Shown here in pieces: positions 6,513-14,737 of a DNA stretch of 64,000 nt. The number at the start of each line of letters is the position of its first letter. Positions within the stretch are counted from its first letter, which is position 1. A program made the translations under genes and the position numbers. Source of the stretch: Pelagibacteraceae bacterium AG-430-E20 (lineage in GTDB: Bacteria > Pseudomonadota > Alphaproteobacteria > Pelagibacterales > Pelagibacteraceae). The notes under the pieces are model-generated. The model was given only the letters and a program-made list of their open reading frames with translations. It did no database searches and was not told the origin of the DNA. The DNA is taken from NCBI GenBank assembly GCA_003209915.1, contig QCOF01000002.1:174247-238246 (forward strand), given 5' to 3'.

Positions 6513-8174
6513 TTAAATACTTGTCCTGTAGACCCACTGTTCATCATAATTTTTTAGTTCATCAGGTAGTGGTGCTCCTTGGAACATACAAATTCTTAAC
6601 CATTTATCTGATCGTGGATCAAATTTTAAAGCTCCAAAAAAAGACAACTTTAATCTAAGCATATCTATAGGCATAATATTTTTACCAATAGTATTGTCCT
6701 GAATCTCAGAGTATGGAAATTTTTCAACAATAAATACTCTTCTGACAATATGCCTAAGCTCAGGATTTATAGACAGAAATTCTGCAACGGTAGAAATATT
6801 TGTTGTATTTAATAATTTTTCGTAAAGTTTTTTTACGTCTCTAGCTATTGCAAGTGGTTGCTCTAATTCAGATCCACTTTCTTCAAATCTATCAGCTAGT
6901 CTTGGCTCTTCCTTATTCTTTGAAATAAACCAAAAATTTTGGGTATTTTGTTTTTTATCAAAGTTTATTTTTAAAATATTTGAATATTTTTTTTCAATAA
7001 TATTTCGTAACTCTATAAGACTTCTGCTGCTGGGGATGGTAAAATATTTATCCTCTTCTGAGCTCATCTGAGTGATTAATGGAGTAGTTATTTCATTATA
7101 TGGTTCCATCATTATTGACACTACGTACTCAATGCATTCCTCACATACTTCATTTTCTAACCAAAGATATATTTTGTTAAAAGAATATTCGTCTTCAAAA
7201 TCAAAAGGTTTATCAATAAAATTGATGAATTTTTTTATATCTTTCAAAAGATTTTTAATTTTAATTTGTTGGTACTCGCTATCCGTATTCCAGCTAGTAA
7301 TATTTGTTAAAGATTTTTTAATACAATCAACAAACAAATCACTTTCTTTTTTCTTAACTGTCTTTATTTCTCTAATTTTTTTTAAAGCTATCTCCCTGCT
7401 CAATACCCAATTATTCAACAAGGTTGGGTGATTAACTATAAATGGGGCCATGCCTAATCCAGTAGAATTGCCAATACCTAAATTTTTACAAATCTTTTTA
7501 TCTAATTTGACAGCTTTACTTGGGTTTTTATGATGAGCAACATGGTTTACTTGATCAAATGTGAATTGTCTAACCAGATAAACAAGCATCATTTCTAGTC
7601 TAAAAGGTCCATTAATTTCTTCTCTATTTTTGATCCTAAAACGATCTGCAAGACCAAATTTTCCAGATCCATATACTGCTGTTGTTCTGTACAAATATCC
7701 AACTTTTGATAGCAATTCTAAATCTGGTTGTTTACCTTCACTTAATTTTTCAACAACATGATTGAATACTCGGACAGATTTATTTGCTCTTGATAATGTT
7801 AATTCTTTAAATGAAAGTCTACCAACTTCCTGCTTTGGAACTTCATTTTTAAGTCTATCGATATCTTTTTGAGTAGGGACACCATCATGTAAAGTAAATG
7901 CTGCATCCCATTTGGTTGCAATTACTCTATCTGATCTTTCATTATCTTTTATCTCATTTGCAAAACAGACTAGTGAATAGGTTCTTTTATCTTTTCTAAA
8001 AGAGTAAACTGCTTCTCCATAACCAAATTTATCTAAATTAAACAAATCTCTTTTATACTCCCAGTCTTTAAATTCATTTAGAAAGCTTCTTAAAAAAGAT
8101 AATTTAGACTGATGAAATGATCCCAATCTAGATAACTTCATTATCGTGTTGGGATCTCTAAGTTGAACTTTCAT
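6513..8174 (-). CDS. conserved-looking protein of unknown function, 553 residues
   Basis: A large soluble protein with no signal peptide or membrane span. The N-terminal 250 residues look most structured, with AVYSFRKDKRTYSLVCFANEI, RVIATKWDAAFTLHDGVP and FGLADRFRI followed by MLVYLVRQFTFDQVNHVAHH. The middle is lysine-rich and the end is compact (IPDMLRLKLSFFGALKFDPRSDKW-like). I see no P-loop, Rossmann or metal motif. The gene lies 2 bp from the M19 dipeptidase-like gene and 3 bp from the DUF3726-like gene, so the products probably act together. I cannot assign a family. Confidence 0.6.
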   Translation of the reverse strand: MKVQLRDPNTIMKLSRLGSFHQSKLSFLRSFLNEFKDWEYKRDLFNLDKFGYGEAVYSFRKDKRTYSLVCFANEIKDNERSDRVIATKWDAAFTLHDGVPTQKDIDRLKNEVPKQEVGRLSFKELTLSRANKSVRVFNHVVEKLSEGKQPDLELLSKVGYLYRTTAVYGSGKFGLADRFRIKNREEINGPFRLEMMLVYLVRQFTFDQVNHVAHHKNPSKAVKLDKKICKNLGIGNSTGLGMAPFIVNHPTLLNNWVLSREIALKKIREIKTVKKKESDLFVDCIKKSLTNITSWNTDSEYQQIKIKNLLKDIKKFINFIDKPFDFEDEYSFNKIYLWLENEVCEECIEYVVSIMMEPYNEITTPLITQMSSEEDKYFTIPSSRSLIELRNIIEKKYSNILKINFDKKQNTQNFWFISKNKEEPRLADRFEESGSELEQPLAIARDVKKLYEKLLNTTNISTVAEFLSINPELRHIVRRVFIVEKFPYSEIQDNTIGKNIMPIDMLRLKLSFFGALKFDPRSDKWLRICMFQGAPLPDELKNYDEQWVYRTSI

Positions 8175-8176
8175 AA

Positions 8177-9142
8177 CTATATTAATTTATAGAAATTGTA
8201 CCAATTGTTTCCAAGTATTCCATTTGTCTCTTCGTCAGAAAATCCAACTTTTCTAAGCCCTTTTTCAATATTTAAAAAGCCTCTTGCATCCTTAAACCAT
8301 TGAGGTTGTTTAGGAAAACCAGCTTTGTTTTTAGTTCCTTCGCCAAAATTTGTACTTTTAGACCATGTACCATTTCTCATCCATTCAACGACACTATCAG
8401 GTTGTTGAAGGCAAAGATCAGATCCAATACCTATTTGTTTTATATTCATTATTTCAGCTGTCTTAGCAACCATCTCACAAAAGCTTTCAAGAGTACAATT
8501 TGTATTATTTTTCAAATGATGAGGATATAAAGATAGCCCCAAGATACCTCCACTATCACTTAAAATTTTTAACAAATCAGAGGATTTATTTCTTTTTGCA
8601 GGATGCCAAAAAGATGGGTTTGCATGTGTTATTGCTATTGGTTTTTGACTTAACTCTATTGCATCAATTGTGCTTTTCTCTGCAGAATGAGACATGTCAA
8701 TTACCACACCTACTCTATTCATTTCCTTTATAACTTCACGACCAAAATTAGTAACCCCACTATCTATCTTTTCATAACAACCAGTAGCTAATAATGATTG
8801 GTTGTTATAAGTAAGCTGCATAAATCTACAACCAAGTTTATGTATTTTTTCAACTAATTTAATATCATCCTCTATTGGAGAGCAATTTTGAAAACCAAAA
8901 AAAATTGCTGTTTTATTTTCTTTATTTGCCTTGTCTATATCTTTGTAATCCCATCCTTGAAATATGATGTCTGAATTATCTTTAAAAAGTTTTTCCCACT
9001 TTTTAGTTTCAGTTAATAATTCATTGTAATCTTCATGATAAACTATTGTAACGTGAACAGCATCAAGACCAGCAGTTCTATTAAACTCGAAGGTTTCTCT
9101 TGACCAATTACAATACTGTAGATTATCAATTTTAAAATTCAT
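8177..9142 (-). CDS. M19 (membrane dipeptidase) family protein with altered metal ligands
   Basis: A 321-residue protein with the M19 amidohydrolase fold. MQLTYNNQSLLATG, MNRVGVVIDMSHSA, PIAITHANPSFWHPAKRN and IGIGSDL are all in family order. Against renal dipeptidase the two histidines 21 residues apart are kept (H152, H173), as is the catalytic Asp (D242). The N-terminal His-x-Asp is His30-Val-Thr32, and the bridging Glu is Gln85 in FFGFQN. One zinc site is therefore altered. There is no signal peptide, so it is cytoplasmic, unlike secreted dipeptidases. It is the first gene of the four-gene unit and is divergent from purE across 92 bp. From memory, an M19 relative sits by dgcAB in Pseudomonas betaine catabolism. 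Confidence 0.8.
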   Translation of the reverse strand: MNFKIDNLQYCNWSRETFEFNRTAGLDAVHVTIVYHEDYNELLTETKKWEKLFKDNSDIIFQGWDYKDIDKANKENKTAIFFGFQNCSPIEDDIKLVEKIHKLGCRFMQLTYNNQSLLATGCYEKIDSGVTNFGREVIKEMNRVGVVIDMSHSAEKSTIDAIELSQKPIAITHANPSFWHPAKRNKSSDLLKILSDSGGILGLSLYPHHLKNNTNCTLESFCEMVAKTAEIMNIKQIGIGSDLCLQQPDSVVEWMRNGTWSKSTNFGEGTKNKAGFPKQPQWFKDARGFLNIEKGLRKVGFSDEETNGILGNNWYNFYKLI

Positions 9143-9234
9143 ATTAATTTAACTCTAATCAATATGTATTTAAATACTATTAATTTTATTGAAATTTTAA
9201 ATTAATTTTGAAATAAAGTAATACTTAAAATTCC

Positions 9235-9726
9235 ATGAAAAAAAATAAAAATCTAAAAGTTTCAATTGTTATGGGCAGTCAGTCTGATTACAAAATTATG
9301 CAGCTAGCAGAAAAAACACTTAAAAAAATTGGTGTTTCTTTTGAAACAAAAATTATATCAGCACATAGAACTCCAAAGAGAATGTATGATTATGCCTCAA
9401 AAGCCGAAAATAATAACATAGCAGTAATTATAGCAGGTGCAGGTGGATCAGCACATTTGCCTGGCATGATCTCGGCTCTTACTTCAATACCAGTTCTTGG
9501 TGTTCCCATCGAAAGCAAAAAATTAAAAGGTTTAGATAGTCTTTTATCAATAGCTCAAATGCCAAAAGGAATACCTGTTGGAACACTTGCTATTGGTGAA
9601 GATGGGGCAATTAATGCTGCTTTATTAGCAGCTTCAATAATAGCTAACCAAAACTCATCTATTAAGTTGAAATTGAAAAACTGGAGATCCAGCCAAACCA
9701 AATCTGTTAAAAAAAATCCTAAATAA
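9235..9726 (+). CDS. purE: N5-carboxyaminoimidazole ribonucleotide mutase PurE
   Basis: A 163-residue class I PurE, the normal size. MGSQSDYKIM near the start holds the phosphate/CAIR-binding SDxxxM signature, SAHRTP follows, and AGAGGSAHLPGM carries the catalytic glycine-rich loop. It converts N5-CAIR to CAIR in purine synthesis. It is followed 1 bp later by purK, the usual pair in which PurK supplies N5-CAIR. The C-terminal 15 residues are a basic tail. The start is the only ATG before the SDxxxM motif that keeps the family length. Confidence 0.95.
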   Translation: MKKNKNLKVSIVMGSQSDYKIMQLAEKTLKKIGVSFETKIISAHRTPKRMYDYASKAENNNIAVIIAGAGGSAHLPGMISALTSIPVLGVPIESKKLKGLDSLLSIAQMPKGIPVGTLAIGEDGAINAALLAASIIANQNSSIKLKLKNWRSSQTKSVKKNPK

Positions 9727-9727
9727 A

Positions 9728-10774
9728 ATGTCTCATATTACTCTTGGCATTATAGGGGGTGGACAGTTAGGAAGCATGTTGGCAATTTCTGCAAAAAAAT
9801 TGAATGTTAAAACTGTAATTTTTTCTGATGATGCAGAAGCCCCAGCACAAAACTTTTGTAATCAATTTATTTCAGGAAGTTATGATGATAAGCAGAAAGT
9901 TGCTGATTTTGTTAGTCAGGTTGATGTCGTAACCTATGAATTTGAAAACATACCATTTGAGACCCTCAACGAAATAAACAAATTAAAACCAGTTTTACCT
10001 AAACCCTCAGTAAATAGACTTATTCAACATCGTTTAGCAGAAAAAGATTTTATAAATAACTTAAATATCAGAACCACAAGGTATGTATCAATTGAAAAAA
10101 GATCAGACATAGATGCTTTGGAAGATTTTTTACCTGGTATATTGAAGACGACAACGCTGGGTTACGATGGAAAAGGACAGCATCCAATAAGCTCTAATGA
10201 TGAGTTGAATTCTATTAATTTGGATTTTTCAAGAGGATATATTCTTGAAAAATTGGTTAAGCTTAAAAAAGAAATCTCAATAATTATAACTAGATTTAAT
10301 AATAATAGATATGAAATCTATGAACCAATCGAGAATAGTCATGAAGATCAAATACTGAAACATTCAAAAATACCTGCTGAGATAAGTGAAAAAATTTTTA
10401 ATCAATCTAAAGAGTGGGCAATGCTAATTGCAGAGGAACTAAAGTATGTTGGAACTTTGTGTGTTGAATTCTTTATTGACAGAAATGATAACTTATATGT
10501 AAATGAAGTTGCACCAAGAGTACATAACTCTGGCCATTTAACAATTAATGCATACAACGTAAGTCAATTTGAAAATCATGTTAGAGCTGTTTGTGGACTG
10601 GAACAAATACCTTTAAAAAAAATTTCTAATGCAAAAATGATTAATTTACTTGGTGATCAGATATCCCATTATAGAGATTCTCCCAATTTAAAAGAGAATG
10701 AATTTTTCTTTGATTATTTAAAAAAAGAGATTAAAGAAAAAAGAAAAATGGGTCATATCACAATATTAATTTAA
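9728..10774 (+). CDS. purK: N5-carboxyaminoimidazole ribonucleotide synthase PurK
   Basis: A 348-residue ATP-grasp enzyme. The N-terminal IGGGQLGSML (about residues 9-18) is the family's nucleotide-binding turn, LKTTTLGYDGKGQ is the ATP-grasp loop, and VNEVAPRVHNSGHLT is the signature near the C-terminal part of the ATP-grasp domain. It carboxylates aminoimidazole ribonucleotide with bicarbonate and ATP. It directly follows purE (1 bp) and is followed with no gap by an acetyltransferase gene, so the three form an operon. Confidence 0.95.
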   Translation: MSHITLGIIGGGQLGSMLAISAKKLNVKTVIFSDDAEAPAQNFCNQFISGSYDDKQKVADFVSQVDVVTYEFENIPFETLNEINKLKPVLPKPSVNRLIQHRLAEKDFINNLNIRTTRYVSIEKRSDIDALEDFLPGILKTTTLGYDGKGQHPISSNDELNSINLDFSRGYILEKLVKLKKEISIIITRFNNNRYEIYEPIENSHEDQILKHSKIPAEISEKIFNQSKEWAMLIAEELKYVGTLCVEFFIDRNDNLYVNEVAPRVHNSGHLTINAYNVSQFENHVRAVCGLEQIPLKKISNAKMINLLGDQISHYRDSPNLKENEFFFDYLKKEIKEKRKMGHITILI

Positions 10775-11242
10775 ATGTTTAAATCATTAGAAGGTAATTT
10801 TGATAATCCTAAAGTCCATGAACTTTTAAGCAAACATTTTGTTGAGCTCAGAGCTGCATCTCCAGAAGGTAGTACCCATGTTTTGGATATACCTGGGCTT
10901 AAAATTTCCTCAATTAAATTTTGGAGTTTGTGGCAAAATGAAAAATTAATAGGTTGTGGTGCTCTAAAATTCTTAGAAGAAGGTCATGGAGAATTTAAAT
11001 CTATACGAATTCATGATGAGTTTAGAAATAAAGGTTATGGGATTCATGTGATTGATCATTTAATTAATGAGGCTAAAAAGCTTAAGATTAAAAGATTAAG
11101 TATTGAGACTGGTGCTGGAGATTTTTTTTTACCGGCTAGGAAACTTTTTAAAAAATGTGAATTTGAAGAATGCCAACCTTTTGCGCACTATAAAGAAGAT
11201 GTGAATTCTGTATATTTAACCAAAATTATTAGCACAAATTAA
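10775..11242 (+). CDS. GNAT-family N-acetyltransferase
   Basis: A 155-residue GNAT acetyltransferase. The acetyl-CoA pyrophosphate loop is in EFRNKGYGIHVID (about residues 86-98, R/Q-x-x-G-x-G/A type). It is preceded by the FKSIRIHDEF strand and followed by LSIETGAGDFFLPARKLFKKCEFEEC. This arrangement matches small-molecule or amino-acid acetyltransferases of the PhnO/YjgM-like branch. The start codon immediately follows the purK stop, so it is cotranscribed with purEK, but there is no clear functional link. The substrate is unknown. Confidence 0.85.
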   Translation: MFKSLEGNFDNPKVHELLSKHFVELRAASPEGSTHVLDIPGLKISSIKFWSLWQNEKLIGCGALKFLEEGHGEFKSIRIHDEFRNKGYGIHVIDHLINEAKKLKIKRLSIETGAGDFFLPARKLFKKCEFEECQPFAHYKEDVNSVYLTKIISTN

Positions 11243-11306
11243 ATAATATTTTTAATTTACAATATATTTTGTTGACAAAACCCTTCAAAATCTAAACAAA
11301 GCCAGA

Positions 11307-11326
11307 ATTACTTAATTATAAGTAAT
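11307..11326 (+). promoter_or_regulatory. inverted repeat in the leader region of the cold-shock gene
   Basis: ATTACTT (11307-11313) and AAGTAAT (11320-11326) form a perfect 7-bp inverted repeat with a 6-base spacer that contains part of a TATAAG -10-like box (11317-11322). A TTGACA lies at 11272-11277, but its spacing to any -10 is poor. The repeat could be a regulator site or an mRNA leader hairpin of the cold-shock gene. Confidence 0.35.
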
Positions 11327-11358
11327 ATATTAATATAACAAAAAGTAAGAAGATAAAT

Positions 11359-11565
11359 ATGAGTCTACAAGGAAAAGTAAAATGGTTCAATCCAACCAAA
11401 GGTTTTGGTTTTATTGAAAGAGAAGATAAAGAAAAAGATGTGTTTGTACATGTTTCAGCTGTAAGAGATGCTGGTATGAACGGTTTAGATGAGGGTCAAG
11501 CTTTGACTTTCGATGTTGAAGATGGTCCTAAAGGTCCTTCAGCAGTTAACTTAAAAACTGCATAA
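11359..11565 (+). CDS. cold-shock domain protein
   Basis: A 68-residue single cold-shock domain (CspA family). RNP1 is KGFGFIE (14-20) and RNP2 is VFVHVSA (28-34), the aromatic single-strand nucleic-acid-binding surface. It binds RNA or single-stranded DNA and acts as an RNA chaperone. It stands alone, 116 bp after the acetyltransferase gene and 143 bp before the racemase gene, which suits a strongly expressed single-gene unit with its own leader and terminator. Length is normal. Confidence 0.95.
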   Translation: MSLQGKVKWFNPTKGFGFIEREDKEKDVFVHVSAVRDAGMNGLDEGQALTFDVEDGPKGPSAVNLKTA

Positions 11566-11578
11566 TTTCACACTTCCT

Positions 11579-11627
11579 ATTGGCTGGAACATTAATTAGT
11601 TTTTATAATTTTTATTTTTCAGCCAAT
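11579..11627 (+). terminator. long-loop inverted repeat after the cold-shock gene
   Basis: ATTGGCTG (11579-11586) pairs perfectly with CAGCCAAT (11620-11627), and three more pairs (one G-U) extend the stem inward. The loop of about 27 bases is AT-rich and there is no T tract after the stem, so it is an imperfect terminator. It may instead protect the mRNA 3' end. Confidence 0.35.
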
Positions 11628-11708
11628 ACCAAATGTTGAAAACCAACGTTTAAACACAATTATTAATTATAGAAATTGAAATCAAAATTTATAAATTAAT
11701 TAAAGATT

Positions 11709-12455
11709 ATGATCGGAATTTTAGGCGGCATGGGAACTCAAGCAGGGCTTGATTTTTGCAATAAACTTGCGGTGCTAAATAGAGGAAAAATCGATCAAGA
11801 ATACCCTTTATTTTTACTTTATAATAAATCAAATATTCCTGGTCGACCTGAATCCATTGGATCTCAAACCAAAAATCTTTCAAATAAATCCACAAACAAA
11901 AATAGTAAAATAAAATATGAAAGAGTTTTAAGAAGTTTACTTAAAGGTTGTAAATTACTTGAGAAAAATAAATGTAGATTTATTGTTATACCATGCAACA
12001 CAGCTCATTATTGGTATGATGATCTGCAAAAAAAAATAAATATTCCAATAATTAATATGCCTAAAGAAGTATTTAAATTTACAAAAAAAAATTGCAAAAA
12101 AAATTCAAAAGTTGGACTTTTAGCAACTGAGGGTACTTTGAAAACTGGTGTCTACAATAATTTTTTTGATGAGGAGTATAATCTGTTAAAACCTTCTGAA
12201 AGTATTCAGAAAAACTCTGTTAATAAAGCAATAAAATTTGTAAAGATGGGAAATGTTCGGGCTGCTGAAAAAGCCATCAAGCCTGCAATAAACTATTTGA
12301 TGAGTATGAAATGTAAAAAAATAATTTTGGGATGTACAGAACTTCCAATAGCAATATTTGCATTTAAATCATTTAAAAATATAAAATCTTCGAAAATATT
12401 TTTAGATCCCAATCTTATTTTGGCAGAGTCTGCCATGACAAAACATAAAAATTAA
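11709..12455 (+). CDS. aspartate/glutamate racemase family protein
   Basis: A 248-residue member of the Asp/Glu racemase superfamily. The N-terminal GILGGMGTQAG (about residues 3-13) is the substrate-binding turn typical of aspartate racemases. Both catalytic cysteines are present: C96 in IPCNTAHYW and C209 in LGCTELP. The family interconverts L- and D-aspartate or related amino acids without cofactor, supplying D-amino acids for the wall or allowing D-amino-acid use. It is followed 3 bp later by an unknown gene. The exact substrate is not certain. Confidence 0.85.
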   Translation: MIGILGGMGTQAGLDFCNKLAVLNRGKIDQEYPLFLLYNKSNIPGRPESIGSQTKNLSNKSTNKNSKIKYERVLRSLLKGCKLLEKNKCRFIVIPCNTAHYWYDDLQKKINIPIINMPKEVFKFTKKNCKKNSKVGLLATEGTLKTGVYNNFFDEEYNLLKPSESIQKNSVNKAIKFVKMGNVRAAEKAIKPAINYLMSMKCKKIILGCTELPIAIFAFKSFKNIKSSKIFLDPNLILAESAMTKHKN

Positions 12456-12458
12456 GTT

Positions 12459-12899
12459 ATGCAGACAAAGATTGAAAAGCCTTACGTGCTTAGAGTTGCA
12501 GAGTTTATTTATTTTAGAATAATTGATATTAAAAATAAAAATCCAGAAACTAATAATATTCAAGCATTTGAAATATTTATGACAACTAAAGAATATGAAT
12601 TAATTAGCTCAGGAGAATTTCATGATAAATGGTTTGAAGAATTAGAAAAGAATAACTTTGTTGATAAATTAACAGGAAAAAAAATTACTGATGAAACTAT
12701 AAAATTATTGGAGGTGCAAAAAGATTCGATGATAAAGCTTTTAATGAAAATTCCTAAACTTTATTATACTAAAAGCCATTTCCCTTTAGAAATATCTCAA
12801 AGAGCCTTTGATCATCTTTGGCGTGTCTGCGAGAGCTACGAAATGTGGTGTAAAGAGACAAAGCAAGATAAATTAATAAAATTAGATATCCTGAATTAA
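12459..12899 (+). CDS. hypothetical protein, 146 residues
   Basis: A soluble, mostly helical, highly charged protein without signal peptide or membrane span. The C-terminal part has an aromatic cluster (FDHLWRVCESYEMWCKE, about residues 118-134) and the middle is lysine/isoleucine-rich. I do not recognise the family. It begins 3 bp after the racemase gene and is probably cotranscribed with it. Its last 4 bp overlap the end of the convergent lipoprotein gene. Confidence 0.55.
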   Translation: MQTKIEKPYVLRVAEFIYFRIIDIKNKNPETNNIQAFEIFMTTKEYELISSGEFHDKWFEELEKNNFVDKLTGKKITDETIKLLEVQKDSMIKLLMKIPKLYYTKSHFPLEISQRAFDHLWRVCESYEMWCKETKQDKLIKLDILN

Positions 12900-13192
12900 T
12901 TAGATAATAGTTTTTGTCTAGTAATCTCTATTCTACTTTCTATTAACTGTTTTAATTTAACGTGAAGTTTTTTTTCTTTATTTTTCTCATCAACTGCATC
13001 TTTAATGTGAGTTAGAGCATCCTTGCCGGTTTCTTTTTTCAATGCAGTATTGGCCCCATACTGAAGACCTGCTTGAAGCACATTTCCTGTAGTAGCTACG
13101 GTTATTCCTGGACCTAAAAGGGATGTTGTTTGAATGCACCCTGATAAAATTACTAAGATAAAAATTACAAAAAATGTTTTTAATATTTTCAT
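12896..13192 (-). CDS. small lipoprotein, unknown
   Basis: A 98-residue protein with a hydrophobic N-terminal signal (residues 4-17) ending in the lipobox LSGC, so Cys19 is probably lipidated. The mature part begins with a glycine/threonine-rich segment, then a charged, probably coiled helix (KDAVDEKNKEKKLHVKLKQ). It stands alone on the minus strand and converges on the 146-residue unknown with a 4-bp overlap. Function is unknown; the lipoprotein call is well supported. Confidence 0.7.
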   Translation of the reverse strand: MKILKTFFVIFILVILSGCIQTTSLLGPGITVATTGNVLQAGLQYGANTALKKETGKDALTHIKDAVDEKNKEKKLHVKLKQLIESRIEITRQKLLSN

Positions 13193-13299
13193 AAAAGCTT
13201 CTTTTATTAATACTTATTTAGGTATTCAACTCAAGATAGAATTGGTTCAAATTGGTTATTATTATTGAGACAGTGTTGAATAATTAACTATAAAACAAG

Positions 13300-14148
13300 A
13301 TGGTTAAAGTTTTTCCATTTATCTTTATTCTACTTTGGTCTTCTGCCTTCATTACCACTAAACCAATTATAGATAATAGCGACCCCTTTTCAGCTCTTGC
13401 TTTTAGATTTGCTTTAGTTGCTTTAGGTTTTTTTTTATTTTCTATTTATTCTAAAAAAAAAATTATAATTGATAGAAAGAACTTTTTTGAATCTTTTTTC
13501 AGCGGCGTTCTTTTTCATGGAGTTTACTTAGGAGGTGTTTTTTTTTCAATTTCAAAAGGAATGCCTACAGGAATTGCGGCACTCATAGTAACTCTACAAC
13601 CCATACTCACAAATGCATTAAGTGGACCAATTTTAAATGAAAAAGTTTCTCTAAAACAATGGATAGGGGTTCTGTTGGGTTTTTCTGGTGCAGTAATGGT
13701 CTTAGGTTTTGATATTGGTACTGAGATTCCCACTATTGGATTAGTAGCAACAGTAGTTGCATTAATAGCTATAACAACATCAACTATTTGGCAAAAAAAA
13801 TTAAGTAATAATTTACCTTTATCAGTCAGTAATATGAACCAAGCTTTAGGTGGATTTATTTTTCATATTATAATTATTATTCTTTTTGCAGAACCTTACA
13901 TTAATTTCTCAACTACTTTTATAATTGCAATGAGCCACCAAATTTTTTTAGTGTCCTTTGGTGCTTTTACAATTTTAATGTTTTTAATAAAAAAAAATTC
14001 TGCAAGTAAAACAGTTTCTATTTTCTTTTTAGTTCCACCTACCTCTGCATTTATGGCTTGGCTTTTTTTAAACGAGAACCTTAGTAATTTAGATTTTTTA
14101 GGTTTTTTAATTGCAACGATTGGTGTTTATATAGCCACAAGAGAATAA
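13300..14148 (+). CDS. EamA/DMT-family transporter
   Basis: A 282-residue protein with about ten membrane spans and two EamA repeats. The first opens with FPFIFILLWSSAFITTKP and includes PTGIAALIVTLQPILTNALSG with LNEKVSLKQWIGVLLGFSGAVMVL. The second ends PPTSAFMAWLFLNENLSNLDFLGFLIATIGVYIA. The topology and the conserved 'E-x-x-x-x-x-x-x-G' elements are those of drug/metabolite exporters. The substrate is unknown. It converges on soxG with a 1-bp gap. Confidence 0.85.
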   Translation: MVKVFPFIFILLWSSAFITTKPIIDNSDPFSALAFRFALVALGFFLFSIYSKKKIIIDRKNFFESFFSGVLFHGVYLGGVFFSISKGMPTGIAALIVTLQPILTNALSGPILNEKVSLKQWIGVLLGFSGAVMVLGFDIGTEIPTIGLVATVVALIAITTSTIWQKKLSNNLPLSVSNMNQALGGFIFHIIIIILFAEPYINFSTTFIIAMSHQIFLVSFGAFTILMFLIKKNSASKTVSIFFLVPPTSAFMAWLFLNENLSNLDFLGFLIATIGVYIATRE

Positions 14149-14149
14149 A

Positions 14150-14737
14150 TTATTTTCCTATATAGCCAAACTCTAAAGACGAATCTGTTATTGAATGATA
14201 AAGAGACTCCCCAAAACTTCTTAAGGCAAATATTCTAAATGTATCTGGATTATCATTAATCATATCAACAATTATTGACATTCCATTAAATGTAGAATTC
14301 AGGCAATTATTTTTATAGAATTCGTTAAAATTAAACGGGCAGCCTTTTTTTAAGACTTCTTTTGCCTGATCACCTTCTAGCTCAATAATTGATTTTGAAT
14401 GAGAAATATCAGTAACTGCAAAATCATCTTCTTTAAATTTTTCATCAATTTCAGTGAAAGTTTCTTTTTTAGATTTAATAACTAACCAATTTCGTGGCCC
14501 ATTCCAGAGAATTCGAGTATTTTCATTGTTAACTACAGATAATGGTTTTGAACTTAGGTTAAGGTTGTCTATTTTAATTTCTTCACAAACAACGTTAGAA
14601 CTTTTGAATTGAACAATCTGAGTAATTAATAAATTTTTTATCTCTGAAATTTTTATCAAATTGTTTTCATTTTTTTCTTCACAGTCACCAAATTTTCCTT
14701 TTTGATGGATATTTTCTAAAGCTGAAATTGAACTCAT
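14150..14737 (-). CDS. soxG: sarcosine oxidase gamma subunit (SoxG-like)
   Basis: A 195-residue protein of the sarcosine oxidase gamma family, which has a GcvT-like fold without catalysis. Features are [43 protein letters not shown] and a C-terminal [12 protein letters not shown]. It is the last gene of the soxBDAG unit and overlaps soxA by 4 bp (14734-14737). With SoxA it completes the heterotetramer. The same set of four subunits makes N-methylglutamate dehydrogenase (MgdD), so the name depends on the enzyme's true substrate. Confidence 0.85.
   Translation of the reverse strand: MSSISALENIHQKGKFGDCEEKNENNLIKISEIKNLLITQIVQFKSSNVVCEEIKIDNLNLSSKPLSVVNNENTRILWNGPRNWLVIKSKKETFTEIDEKFKEDDFAVTDISHSKSIIELEGDQAKEVLKKGCPFNFNEFYKNNCLNSTFNGMSIIVDMINDNPDTFRIFALRSFGESLYHSITDSSLEFGYIGK

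Noticed and set aside
7072..7431. 119-residue open frame antisense to the 553-residue unknown
   Set aside because: The protein is an F/L/S-rich antisense artefact with no motif, and the opposite frame is longer and fits the operon spacing.
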